Part shown: in pieces, positions 1 through 8,573 of the stretch
How the letters are laid out: each line of letters opens with the position of its first letter
Position numbering within the stretch: the stretch's first letter is position 1
Source: Paenibacillus taichungensis
GTDB lineage: Bacteria; Bacillota; Bacilli; Paenibacillales; Paenibacillaceae
Reading direction: 5' to 3'
Assembly (NCBI RefSeq): GCF_003287275.1
Contig: NZ_QEVW01000006.1
Coordinates: forward strand, 62,001-126,000
DNA length: 64,000 nt
Position numbers and translations under genes: made by a program
The notes under the pieces: generated by a model
Database searches by the model: none
Told to the model about the DNA's origin: nothing
Seen by the model: only the letters and a program-made list of their open reading frames with translations

Positions 1-212
1 TGGTTACCAACTGCCCTACATGGGCAGACACATCCCACATCCCCATACCCCCAAGTCACGTAAAGGTTCTTGTACACCATATGCGGACAAGAACATAAAC
101 ATGACCTGAGAAGACTTTTTGCATTGCTGGCATTCAAAGAATGAATGGCTGTCGTGGCTGGAGGGCAGGTGCCAGAGGGAAATATTCATAACGATATTAT
201 GGAAAAAGGGAG
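1..212. other. Left edge, no gene recognised
   Basis: No convincing coding frame. Two hairpin-forming inverted repeats are visible: CTGCCC/GGGCAG at 11-16 and 22-27 with a 5-nt loop, and GTTCTTGT/ACAAGAAC at 66-73 and 87-94 with a 13-nt loop. Neither has a clear T-run, so they are weak candidates for the end of the sua5 transcript. Confidence 0.4.
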
Positions 213-1406
213 CTATCGGTCACCGACCTGAATGAGTCGGTGACCTGCCGCCTTGAGCAGCCGGTTCATAACGGCTGCTCCCAGCCCTTCGCGCGAGCAG
301 GCTTCAGCCACAATATATGTGGCCCCCTGCTCATCGCAGCTGCGCAGCGCGGCGTACAGCCGGCGCGCTGCTTCTTCCAGCTCGCTGGCTTCGCCCAGCG
401 AGAACACGGCATCGGCGCGGTACTGCTCCGCGTGCTCGGCGAACGCCAGCACCGCGGTGCGCTCCCCGCGCTGCGCCGCCTCTGCGAGGGCGGCGCTGAT
501 CCAGGCCGCCACCGCTGCGGGCGGCCCCTCCACCACGCACAACGCACCTGTGGGCGCGTAGTGCGTGTACTTCATGCCCGGCGAGCGCGGCGCCGGGCTG
601 TCATCGCCACCGGGCCCCTCGGCGAGCAGCGCCGGGTCCGTGGCGACACGGGCGGCAACGGCGGACAATTGTTCCGCCGTAATGCCGCCAGGGCGCAGGA
701 TGGTGACGGTACCGTCGTCACCGACCTGCACCACCGTGGACTCGACGCCCACCCCGGTGGGGCCGCCGTCCACGATGCCGCCGATGCGGCCTGCCAGATC
801 CTCGCGCACATGTGCGGCGAGGGTCGGGCTTGGCCGCCCGGAGCGGTTGGCGCTTGGCGCGGCGACTGGGCATTCCGCCGCCGCGATCAACTGCAAGGCC
901 ACCGGATGATCCGGCATCCGCACGGCCACCGTGTCCAAACCGGCGGTAACCCGCGGGGATACCGCCCCTGGCCTAACCGGCAGCACAAGCGTAAGCGGCC
1001 CTGGCCAGAAGGCCGCCATCAGGGCCTCCGCTGTGCCATTCACTTCCGTGACCAGTGAATCCAACTGGTCACGCTGTGCAATATGAACAATCAGCGGATT
1101 GTCCGAAGGCCGCCCCTTGGCTGCAAATACAGCTTCCACCGCAGCTGTACTGCGAGCATCTGCACCCAGACCGTATACCGTCTCGGTTGGGAAGGCCACG
1201 GTTTGTCCTTGACGAAGACAGGCTGCGGCATCCTCCAAGTCAGCGAGCGCCTGCTTATACACACTTTCTTTTGCCACATTATCCGTGTTCTCATCGGTTA
1301 CCAGTACATTGACATCCCACATACTCGTAACCATTTCCTCTGTATTTTCACCGTTCTCCATACCTTTCATGGTAGACTGATGCAATTGCTCGTTCTCTCT
1401 CGTCAT
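213..1406 (-). CDS. sua5: Threonylcarbamoyl-AMP synthase (Sua5/YwlC)
   Basis: Makes threonylcarbamoyl-AMP from threonine, bicarbonate and ATP, the first step of the t6A37 modification of ANN-decoding tRNAs in the cytoplasm. The YrdC domain has the FPTETVYGLGA motif at about residues 72-82 and KGRPSDNPL at 97-105. The C-terminal Sua5 domain starts near SPGMKYTHYAP. At 397 residues it is somewhat longer than usual (about 345), because of a poorly conserved N-terminal extension; an inner start (ATG then GAG AAC GG) is possible. The core is unusually GC-rich: 47 of 60 bases in 421-480 are G or C. It lies downstream of spoIIR, as in Bacillus, but a terminator and an extended -10 element separate the two. 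Confidence 0.93.
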   Translation of the reverse strand: MTRENEQLHQSTMKGMENGENTEEMVTSMWDVNVLVTDENTDNVAKESVYKQALADLEDAAACLRQGQTVAFPTETVYGLGADARSTAAVEAVFAAKGRPSDNPLIVHIAQRDQLDSLVTEVNGTAEALMAAFWPGPLTLVLPVRPGAVSPRVTAGLDTVAVRMPDHPVALQLIAAAECPVAAPSANRSGRPSPTLAAHVREDLAGRIGGIVDGGPTGVGVESTVVQVGDDGTVTILRPGGITAEQLSAVAARVATDPALLAEGPGGDDSPAPRSPGMKYTHYAPTGALCVVEGPPAAVAAWISAALAEAAQRGERTAVLAFAEHAEQYRADAVFSLGEASELEEAARRLYAALRSCDEQGATYIVAEACSREGLGAAVMNRLLKAAGHRLIQVGDR

Positions 1407-1498
1407 ATATCCATCATTCCTAAACTTCAGTAAGGTAGTTAATGCAAGTCATCCCGCTTCCGAGATGCTTTCTTCGCTTATGTTTTCTGATTACTGTA

Positions 1499-1507
1499 AT
1501 TATAACA
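1499..1507 (-). promoter_or_regulatory. Extended -10 promoter of sua5
   Basis: On the minus strand TGTTATAAT reads as an extended -10 (TG-n-TATAAT) about 90 nt before the sua5 start. No good -35 is seen, which is normal for extended -10 promoters. Confidence 0.45.
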
Positions 1508-1584
1508 TATCTGCTCTGCCCAAGGATGCGGTCTGAATCTTACCAGCGATTAACATCACATAGTCTTTGACTCGAACCCATAAT

Positions 1585-1619
1585 AAAACAAAAGGGCACT
1601 TCCGTGAATCGAAGTCCCC
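1585..1619 (-). terminator. Rho-independent terminator after spoIIR
   Basis: On the minus strand, stem GGGGACTTC / GAAGTGCCC with one internal mismatch and an 8-nt loop, followed by TTTTGTTTTATT. It separates spoIIR from sua5. Confidence 0.75.
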
Positions 1620-1645
1620 TGATAAAGCTTATATCTAGCACCATA

Positions 1646-2308
1646 TTATGCAAACAATCCCGATACCCAATCCCATAATTTGACCGCCATATCCCACAGG
1701 AAGAAACGAGCTTCCGGTGTAGCTGCCTGCACAGATGCTTGTTCGTCGCCAGGCTCAGCAGCTGCTGACGCTGTTGCTGTTGAAGGCTTCGCCAGTGCGT
1801 CACCTGTTCCTGCATCAATGAAACATAATGGTGGAAACAACACACACCACCAGTTTTGCCCTTCACCTTTACCCAGTGTTATCCGCACTGCTTCATAATC
1901 TCCAGCAGGATATACGGTACCGCCATATAATTTGGTTGGAAACGGAACCACTCCAAGTTCCACCTGATATGAATAGGTTAACCCACGATTGGCAAGCTCT
2001 TCTCCTACACGGTCCTCGATTTCAGATAGATGCTGACGAATGACCCCACGCGCTTCATCCAGACTTTGCGGATTCTCCAGTTCGGTTACCCACTCATTCA
2101 TTTGGGCAACGACGGCGTCACGAATCTCGCGTTTGACCAACTGATCTCCTGCTGCATCCGAGTTCGCGAGAATACGCAAGCGAATGGATTGTTCCGGAAT
2201 CGCTGTGGCCGCCACAGCTGCATCCGTTTTCTGACCTTCCCACATCATAATTATCATCATAAGACATACAATTATTAGTCCAATTTGTTTCACGATTTTT
2301 CTGCTCAT
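1646..2308 (-). CDS. spoIIR: Stage II sporulation protein R (SpoIIR)
   Basis: Forespore-made signalling protein that is secreted into the intermembrane space and triggers SpoIIGA to cleave pro-sigmaE in the mother cell. The 220-residue protein has an N-terminal hydrophobic signal segment (about residues 7-23), then the family region with RLRILANSD, KREIRDAVV and the WWCVLFPPLCF stretch. I chose the inner ATG at 2308 because GGGGGAG precedes it by about 6 nt; the longer frame lacks such a site. A GCATA element on the minus strand (2368-2372) could be a sigmaF -35, but the matching -10 is poor, so control by sigmaF is family knowledge rather than seen here. Its position between prmC and sua5 fits Bacillaceae order. 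Confidence 0.92.
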   Translation of the reverse strand: MSRKIVKQIGLIIVCLMMIIMMWEGQKTDAAVAATAIPEQSIRLRILANSDAAGDQLVKREIRDAVVAQMNEWVTELENPQSLDEARGVIRQHLSEIEDRVGEELANRGLTYSYQVELGVVPFPTKLYGGTVYPAGDYEAVRITLGKGEGQNWWCVLFPPLCFIDAGTGDALAKPSTATASAAAEPGDEQASVQAATPEARFFLWDMAVKLWDWVSGLFA

Positions 2309-2478
2309 TCCGTTCTCCCCCTCGGCTCCCGTGATCATGATCCCTGTAACTCTCTCATGTCTATCAGTATGCCCGGAAGAGACAGAAGTAAACCTGCTAG
2401 ATTACAAATCTACTAAAATTTTAATAGGCGGGTAATACTTCAAACGAAAGGACTATTATCCCCTTCATGAAACTGACG

Positions 2479-2526
2479 AAAAGCAAAGAAGCGCCTGCCT
2501 ATGGAACACTTGTCGGCTGGCACTTC
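2479..2526 (-). terminator. Terminator after the chitinase gene
   Basis: Long imperfect hairpin GAAGxGCCxGCC / GGCxGGCxCTTC with a 15-nt loop, followed on the minus strand by TTTGCTTTTC. It sits about 80 nt past the chitinase stop codon. Confidence 0.65.
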
Positions 2527-2608
2527 CTTGATAAATCTAAAACGCTAACCTACCCTTATTGTTCCAATTAGCATGCTGCATAAACGCCCTTGCTTCTCGG
2601 CTTCTCGG

Positions 2609-4168
2609 TTATTTATTCACCCGGAAAGCTTCCCAAGCCCCGCCAACCGAATTGCGGCTCGCTACAAGCTTACCGCCGTTATTCAGATCACAGGTCACAT
2701 ACAGGTTATTGGCGAGAGCCTGCAACGCGATTGTTCCATCACCCAAATCTACACGATTGAACTTCTCCCATTGCTGAATGGTTGTGGCTTTTGCGATCAG
2801 GGCACCACCCAGATTAACATCTGCCGTGACATATTTATTATTGATTTTGGACTTGAGGGATACCGTCCCATCGGCGTTCGTGATCCATTCAAAAAGCTCC
2901 CAGTCTCCAGCCGTCGTCCGATTGGCGACAAGCTGGTCATTGCCTTGATTCTCGGCAGAGACGATTTGCTGATTGGCTTGAGCAACCAGATAGTTGTACC
3001 CACTTGGATTCGGAGGCTGCACCGTGCCCCCACCCATAACCTCTGAATATACGGCCTGAAGCAGCGCACCTGAACGGTCATTGCTGTACTCCCAGAACAT
3101 GATGCCACCCAGATTGCTGTTTTTCACATATTGCACCTTCAGGCTGAGCGATTGTGGGTCATCATAGGAGATAAAGGTATTCCCATTAAACAGATAAGGA
3201 GCTTGGGCACTGCTGTCCCAGTACCGTGTATATCCGTTTTTATTCAAATATTGGCTGACAATAGTGTTGTAGTCGGGTTCAAAACCACCGGAACCAGGCC
3301 TGTCCAGACCATTGTTCGAATTCTGAACACCAGTCCAGGCCCGGCCATAAAAGGCTCCGCCAATGACCAGCTTGTTCGCGGGAACACCGCTATTTTTGAA
3401 CAGATTAACCGCAGACGTTACACTAATATCTCTTCCGGACAGATTCGTATGATGACCTGTAGTTGCATCCCAGGTTCCATGAAAATCGTAAGTCATCAGA
3501 TTGATCCAATCGAGCAGAGGCGTGATATTATTGATTTCCACACCGTTCAGATAACTGCTGCTCGCTCCGGCAGCAATGGTCAGCAGATATTGTTTGCCAT
3601 TAATCTGTCCTTGAGCATTCAACTTCTCACGAACCTTCGAGAGCAGTTGTGTGAAGTTTTGTTTATCCTGCGGCCGTGCAGTTGTACCCGCAGCAGGGTT
3701 GGTCGGATATTCCCAATCCAGATCAACGCCATCCAGATTATTGGAGGTTACCAACTGCACAATGCTGTCCGCAAATGTTGTGCGTGAGGCGTCCGTTAGC
3801 GCAGCGTCTGAAAAACCGTTAGCTCCCCAACCACCAACAGACAATAACACCTTCAGGTCTGGGTTTCTGGATTTCAGTCCAACCATCAGTTGCAGTTTGG
3901 TACGATCTGAGTTTGTAATTGTTGCTTTGCCGTTGGATATGAGAGCGAAGGAATAATTGATATGAGAGAGCTGTTCTGCCTTGATATCATTCGCGGTCCA
4001 GTTGGCCCAACCAGCCACATAAGCAATAATTTTCTTTGGAAGAGGAGCTGCGTCAGCTTGTTTCGCTGGTCCGATGGCAAAAGTTGAAACGGTTAGTGCA
4101 AAAGATAAAAACAAGAGCATGAACACCTTTACAAATGAAGGGATCGTACCAACTCGATTTAGGTTCAT
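2609..4168 (-). CDS. Secreted GH18 chitinase with C-terminal beta-trefoil domain
   Basis: Extracellular endo-acting chitinase (or related GH18 glycosidase) cutting beta-1,4-GlcNAc polymers. The 519-residue product has a signal peptide ending near ADAAP (about 41), then a GH18 barrel with SVGGWG at 110-115 and the catalytic DGVDLDWEYP at 146-155 (acid/base Glu153). After residue about 385 come repeated units with FEW, KYVTAD, LYVTCD and AFRVNK, a fascin-like or ricin-like beta-trefoil probably used for carbohydrate binding. The ATG at 4168 follows AAAGGAG by 8-9 nt and gives a clean signal peptide; an in-frame start at 4306 would put 46 unrelated residues before it. It is monocistronic, with a cre box upstream. 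Confidence 0.9.
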   Translation of the reverse strand: MNLNRVGTIPSFVKVFMLLFLSFALTVSTFAIGPAKQADAAPLPKKIIAYVAGWANWTANDIKAEQLSHINYSFALISNGKATITNSDRTKLQLMVGLKSRNPDLKVLLSVGGWGANGFSDAALTDASRTTFADSIVQLVTSNNLDGVDLDWEYPTNPAAGTTARPQDKQNFTQLLSKVREKLNAQGQINGKQYLLTIAAGASSSYLNGVEINNITPLLDWINLMTYDFHGTWDATTGHHTNLSGRDISVTSAVNLFKNSGVPANKLVIGGAFYGRAWTGVQNSNNGLDRPGSGGFEPDYNTIVSQYLNKNGYTRYWDSSAQAPYLFNGNTFISYDDPQSLSLKVQYVKNSNLGGIMFWEYSNDRSGALLQAVYSEVMGGGTVQPPNPSGYNYLVAQANQQIVSAENQGNDQLVANRTTAGDWELFEWITNADGTVSLKSKINNKYVTADVNLGGALIAKATTIQQWEKFNRVDLGDGTIALQALANNLYVTCDLNNGGKLVASRNSVGGAWEAFRVNK

Positions 4169-4346
4169 CACATAACTCTCCTTTGGGGTTTTAATTTTGG
4201 AATTCAGCAGCAGCCTCACATTTTGGTTAGCAGGAGGATCACGCCCTGTACTCCCTACTGCTTGTCTCGTTAATGCTGCTGAAAGACTATGTTTGTTAAT
4301 CCACATCGCCTTTTCACCCTTTCTGTTTCAATCAAACTCGAATTTA

Positions 4347-4360
4347 AGGAAGCGTTTACA
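4347..4360 (-). promoter_or_regulatory. Catabolite-responsive element (cre) upstream of chitinase
   Basis: Minus-strand TGTAAACGCTTCCT matches the CcpA consensus TGWAARCGYTWNCW at all positions. It lies about 180 nt before the chitinase start, so chitinase expression is probably repressed by preferred sugars. Confidence 0.7.
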
Positions 4361-4780
4361 ATAAAATGTAATCGATTTCATTTATAGGAAAAGAAATCTG
4401 GGCCGCTGAAATTCATGGATGGAATAAATAGATTCGCAGAAAAAAGTAGGATAACTCAAAAAGGATCATAGTACGTTGAGCTGAAGGACAATGGGATATC
4501 AGAGGATCTTGGAAGCTGAACAATTTTGATAATCTAGGGAAGAGTACACCAGCGAATTACGGTTACTTTCATCATTGGCATGACTGGGTGTATGGATGAG
4601 GAGTAGGTATATAACCCACAATTTCAAAGTATTGATTAATGTCTAACGTGTAGAGTGTAAGTAGGCGGGTAAGTTACTGATATAATCTAGTTAAAATTAG
4701 GATAATACAGAATTGAAATATTTGTCAATAAAAATTAAATTTGTAATTCTTCCGAAGTTGAACATGTACACACCCTTAAA
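4361..4780. other. Intergenic stretch without a recognised gene
   Basis: AT-rich sequence between the chitinase control region and the rodA terminator. Open frames are short and have no family resemblance; a plus-strand frame at 4713-4964 runs through the terminator hairpin and into rodA antisense, so I do not call it a gene. Confidence 0.5.
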
Positions 4781-4821
4781 ACAAAAAAAAGATCTTCACC
4801 TGACTGCTGCAGGCAAAGATC
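4781..4821 (-). terminator. Terminator after the downstream rodA paralogue
   Basis: On the minus strand GATCTTTGCCTG pairs with CAGGTGAAGATC (small internal mismatch), followed by TTTTTTTTGTTTT. A strong intrinsic terminator. Confidence 0.85.
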
Positions 4822-4925
4822 AGACTAGCACACAAATCATCTACTGCTCCATAACCTACTTCAACACCCTTCTGAATGGGAAGATGCATGTCCCTGACAG
4901 AGTTGAATCATACCAAAGTTTAAGA

Positions 4926-6146
4926 TTACGCTGTTGTCTTTTCCTTTTTGACCATACTCCATAAACGTTCCAGCAAGGTAGGTCGTTGTTCTCCCATAAG
5001 AAGCTCATCCTCGTCTTCCTGACCATACAATTTAATGCTCATCACCAGCCCGATACATGCCATATTAATGAGCAACGAGGTGCCTCCATAGCTGATAAAC
5101 GGCAGCGTAATGCCCGTAAGCGGCATCAGCCCGAGGAAAGCGCCAATATTTTCAAACACCTGATATAACAGCATGCCGATAATACCCACAATCACAACAG
5201 GTCCTGCCCGGTCTCTACAGTGTAAAGCGATTAACACCATGCGATGAATGAGGATAAAATACAGTAAGAGCAGCACAGAACCGCCTACAAAACCAAACTC
5301 CTCGGCAATAACCACAAAAATGGAATCCGAATATGTATACGGTACACGCCCCGATTGAACGGATGTGCCTTGCATGTAACCTTTGCCTGTTATACCTCCC
5401 GAGCCTATGGCAAGACCCGCATTTTTTGTATGCCAGGAGGCCTTCGACGTTGCTTTATCCGGTACAAGCCAGGGGTCAATCCGCTCGGCCCAGTGCTCCC
5501 GGTTCGCCTTTTCCAGAAAGGTGAAAATCTCATCGTGATACGACGTATATGCTTTGACGAATCCAAAAAAGGTGATGCCCACAATAACAAGCGCAATTAA
5601 TGCATGAGACCACTTGATATTCCCTATCCATAACACAGCGACCAGAATCACGATGTATCCGAGAGCGTTGCCCAGGTCATTCTGAATCATTACGAGTGCA
5701 AAAGGAACGAACGTCCATAAACCAATGGGCACGATGTCTTTCCAGAAACGAAGCGTAGAATTTTTTCTTTTGACCAATACATGCGCCAGAAACAGAATTA
5801 ATATCATTTTAAACAATTCTGCCGGTTGAAAAGAAAGATAATCATTAATCTTTATCCAGCCATTCGCATTATTGATCGTGCCCCCTATAAAATTAACAAG
5901 AATCAACAGGACAATCCCGAACCCGTAAATATAAAATGCATATTGAATATACAGTTTATAATTGACTAATCCAATACCAATGAGGGCTACGAATCCAATC
6001 CCGTAAAACTGCAAGGTTTTGATATGATGATTGCCCAATTTTGGATCGGACTGAATCGCACTGTACACCGTAAATACACTCATGACCATAAGCAGCAGCA
6101 ACACAAACAGAATAACCCCGTCCATCTTCTTCAGCATTCTCAGCAT
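4926..6146 (-). CDS. RodA/FtsW/SpoVE-family SEDS protein (downstream paralogue)
   Basis: Polytopic SEDS-family membrane protein, likely a peptidoglycan glycosyltransferase polymerising lipid II with a partner class B PBP in elongation, division or spore cortex synthesis. The 406 residues hold about ten hydrophobic segments and family signatures: NGWIKINDYLSFQPAELFK, the DLGNALGY stretch, AIGSGGITGKGY, and the C-terminal PLTGITLPFISYGGTSLL. It is very similar to the next gene upstream. I chose the ATG at 6146, with AGGAGG 12 nt before; the same choice in the paralogue gives an identical length of 406. Which SEDS role it plays cannot be told from sequence; no PBP gene is adjacent. It has its own terminator on each side. 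Confidence 0.88.
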   Translation of the reverse strand: MLRMLKKMDGVILFVLLLLMVMSVFTVYSAIQSDPKLGNHHIKTLQFYGIGFVALIGIGLVNYKLYIQYAFYIYGFGIVLLILVNFIGGTINNANGWIKINDYLSFQPAELFKMILILFLAHVLVKRKNSTLRFWKDIVPIGLWTFVPFALVMIQNDLGNALGYIVILVAVLWIGNIKWSHALIALVIVGITFFGFVKAYTSYHDEIFTFLEKANREHWAERIDPWLVPDKATSKASWHTKNAGLAIGSGGITGKGYMQGTSVQSGRVPYTYSDSIFVVIAEEFGFVGGSVLLLLYFILIHRMVLIALHCRDRAGPVVIVGIIGMLLYQVFENIGAFLGLMPLTGITLPFISYGGTSLLINMACIGLVMSIKLYGQEDEDELLMGEQRPTLLERLWSMVKKEKTTA

Positions 6147-6251
6147 GTTCCTACGAATCCTCCTGAGGCTCAATAACCCAATAATTATTTCCAGAAGTCT
6201 TTAATATTACCATTGTATAGAATTGGAAGACAAATTGGAAATCCGCCAAAC

Positions 6252-6309
6252 AAAACAACAAAAAACCTGAAACCCACAGATCATCTTGCTCCGATCTGTT
6301 GATTTCAGG
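6252..6309 (-). terminator. Terminator between the two rodA paralogues
   Basis: Minus-strand hairpin CCTGAAAtcaACAGATC / GATCTGTgggTTTCAGG with a 10-nt loop, then TTTTTTGTTGTTTTG. A strong stem that isolates the two paralogues transcriptionally. Confidence 0.85.
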
Positions 6310-6357
6310 GTTGGCTTATATCGTATTCACTTGCAAAGAATCTGCCCAGGGTCAAAA

Positions 6358-7578
6358 CTATTGCTCCTGCTGTGTTGATTTGCGTCTAAATAGTTTCAAT
6401 ACCAGTTCCGTAATGCTTGGCTGTTCTGCGGAACCGAGAATATCCTCGTTCTCTTCTGTATGCACTTTGATACTCATCACAAGTCCCATACTAAGCATGT
6501 TGAGAACAAGCGAGGTTCCCCCGAAACTGATAAACGGCAGTGTAATGCCTGTCAGCGGCATGAGACCAATGAACGGACCAATGTTGACAAAGATCTGGTA
6601 GAGCAGCATCGCTATAATACCGACAATCAGATATGGCCCTGCCCTGTCCTTACATTCCAGTGCAATCAGCACCAGCCTGTGAATCAAGATAAAGTAGAGC
6701 AGCAGCAGCACCGATGCCCCAACAAAACCAAATTCTTCACCAATCTGCACAAAGATCGAGTCCGCGTAGGCCAGCGGCACCCGATTCGACTGAATCGTGG
6801 TACCTTCCATGTATCCTTTACCGCTAATCCCTCCAGAACCTATAGCCAACTTGGCATTGTAGGTCTGCCAGAGCACGTCCCTTGACGTCTGATCCGGCAC
6901 AAGCCAGGGGTCGAAACGATCTGCCCAGTGAGAGCGACCAATGTCCTTCAGAAACTTTACAATTTCATCATGATAATGAATGTAGGCTTGTGTCCCACCG
7001 ATCAAAGCGGCCACCGCTATGACAAAACCGATCAGGGCATGCGTAAATTTGATATTGCCTATCCAGAGAAGCCCTACCAGGATAACGACATAACTCAACG
7101 CATTCCCCAAGTCATTTTGAAGCAAGACGAGCAGCAACGGGGGAAGCACACAGAGTGAGATCGGGATGACATCTCGTCCAAAAAACAACGGCCTGTTTTT
7201 CTTCCTGGCCAGAAGCGCTGACAGGAAAACAATCAGACATAGTTTGAACAACTCGGCAGGCTGCAAGCTGAGGCCAAATATGGATAACCATCCTTGAGCC
7301 CCGTAGTACTCCTGACCGATAAACATGACCAGGATAAGCAAAATCATGCCTACCGCGTAAATGTATAGATAATTTTTAATAATCACTTTGTAGTTGATCA
7401 TGGACATCCCGAAAAAAACGATAAAACCTATAATGTAAAATATTACGGCTCTTTTGGGGAAGGCTTCCCATTTCGGTCTGCCGAAGGTAGTACTGTAGAT
7501 CGACAAGATACTAATGACCATCAGAATGAGCAATATAAAAACAATCGAATAGTCTATTTTTTTGAATTTATGCAGCAT
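6358..7578 (-). CDS. RodA/FtsW/SpoVE-family SEDS protein (upstream paralogue)
   Basis: Second SEDS-family peptidoglycan polymerase, 406 residues, collinear with its neighbour over the whole length. The signatures are the same: GWLSIFGLSLQPAELFK, NDLGNALSY, AIGSGGISGKGY and PLTGITLPFISFGGTSLV. The C-terminal cytoplasmic tails differ. The start at 7578 has GGAGG 11 nt upstream; a TTG at 7596 lies over that ribosome site and is unlikely. It follows prmC by 85 nt with no clear terminator between, so it may be read through from prfA-prmC. Tandem duplication followed by divergence is the simplest origin of the pair. Confidence 0.88.
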   Translation of the reverse strand: MLHKFKKIDYSIVFILLILMVISILSIYSTTFGRPKWEAFPKRAVIFYIIGFIVFFGMSMINYKVIIKNYLYIYAVGMILLILVMFIGQEYYGAQGWLSIFGLSLQPAELFKLCLIVFLSALLARKKNRPLFFGRDVIPISLCVLPPLLLVLLQNDLGNALSYVVILVGLLWIGNIKFTHALIGFVIAVAALIGGTQAYIHYHDEIVKFLKDIGRSHWADRFDPWLVPDQTSRDVLWQTYNAKLAIGSGGISGKGYMEGTTIQSNRVPLAYADSIFVQIGEEFGFVGASVLLLLYFILIHRLVLIALECKDRAGPYLIVGIIAMLLYQIFVNIGPFIGLMPLTGITLPFISFGGTSLVLNMLSMGLVMSIKVHTEENEDILGSAEQPSITELVLKLFRRKSTQQEQ

Positions 7579-7663
7579 GTAGTTATGTTCCTCCAAGCAT
7601 TCAGCAATCTTCGGTATATCTCATTGTAGAGGATTTCACGGCAAAAAGAAAACCCGCAGAACC

Positions 7664-8569
7664 TTACATTTTCGTCACCTGTTCCGAAGTACGAACACCC
7701 AGTACATGCCGTTCAATGCCTGCAAGGTCCGGCACGACGATAATTTCCGGCCAATATCCGGCTGATTCAAGCAGGGCTGCGATGTCCCCGGCCTGTCCCT
7801 GCCCCAGCTCAAAACCGATGATCTGCGGCGGTGCAGGCAGCAGCGCCAACTGCTCCAGCATGATGCGGTACGGCCCCAGTCCATCCGGGCCGCCGTCCAG
7901 TGCCGTGCGCGGCTCATGATCGCGCACCTCAGGCTGCAACCCGGCGATATCTGCCGCCGGGATGTAAGGCGGGTTGGACACCAGGATGTCCACCCGTGCC
8001 CCGGCGAACGGGGCCAGCAGATCGCCTTCACGGAAGTCGATCTGTACCCCGTTCGCGGCCGCGTTCCGCGCGGCCACTTGCAGGGCAGCCGCCGAGATAT
8101 CTCCGGCGCCTACCTGCCAGTGCGGGCGCTGCGAAGCCATCGTCACTGCGATGGCGCCGCTGCCCGTGCCAATGTCGACGGCGAGCGGAGCGCCGCCGGG
8201 AAACACGCGGTCGGCTTCGCGGAGCACAGCCTCGACCAGCAGCTCGGTCTCCGGCCGCGGAATCAGCACGGCCGGCGTGACCTCGAACGGCAGCCCGTAG
8301 AATTCCTGGCTGCCGATAATGTACTGCGCCGGCTCACCCGCAGCCTTGCGCGTGACGGCGTCTTCCCAGCGGCTGCGAAGCTCGCTGGGAAAGGGCTCCG
8401 GCTGCATCATATAGTACGCGGCCCCTTCGCGGCCGAGTACATGTTCCAGCAGCAGCCGGGCATTGTTGTGCGGCTCATACACGCCGCACTTCTCCAAAAA
8501 AGAGGAAGCCTCCACGAAGGCTTCCCGACAACTCTGTTCCGGCGTCATGACAAACTGCGCGCGGGTCAC
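7664..8569 (-). CDS. prmC: Release factor glutamine methyltransferase (PrmC/HemK)
   Basis: Transfers a methyl group from S-adenosylmethionine to the glutamine of the GGQ motif of RF1 and RF2. The 301-residue protein has the N-terminal helical domain, the SAM-binding VDIGTGSGAI at 131-140 and the substrate-binding NPPY at 199-202. Translation starts at GTG, with GGAG about 10 nt upstream inside the end of prfA; the genes are 4 nt apart, so they are probably co-translated. The middle of the gene is GC-rich (42 of 60 bases in 8041-8100), unlike prfA beside it. Confidence 0.95.
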   Translation of the reverse strand: MTRAQFVMTPEQSCREAFVEASSFLEKCGVYEPHNNARLLLEHVLGREGAAYYMMQPEPFPSELRSRWEDAVTRKAAGEPAQYIIGSQEFYGLPFEVTPAVLIPRPETELLVEAVLREADRVFPGGAPLAVDIGTGSGAIAVTMASQRPHWQVGAGDISAAALQVAARNAAANGVQIDFREGDLLAPFAGARVDILVSNPPYIPAADIAGLQPEVRDHEPRTALDGGPDGLGPYRIMLEQLALLPAPPQIIGFELGQGQAGDIAALLESAGYWPEIIVVPDLAGIERHVLGVRTSEQVTKM

Positions 8570-8573
8570 AGCA

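Noticed and set aside
240..1058. Long open frame on the plus strand opposite sua5
   Set aside because: It is a by-product of the GC-rich antisense sequence; its translation is Arg/Ala/Gly-rich low-order sequence, while the minus strand encodes a clear Sua5.
2339..2400. SigmaF promoter of spoIIR
   Set aside because: GCATA is present at 2368-2372 on the minus strand, but no convincing -10 stands at the right distance; kept only as a remark.
4169..4306. Longer N-terminus of the chitinase starting at 4306
   Set aside because: The ATG at 4168 has a better ribosome site and begins a normal signal peptide; 46 extra residues would bury it.
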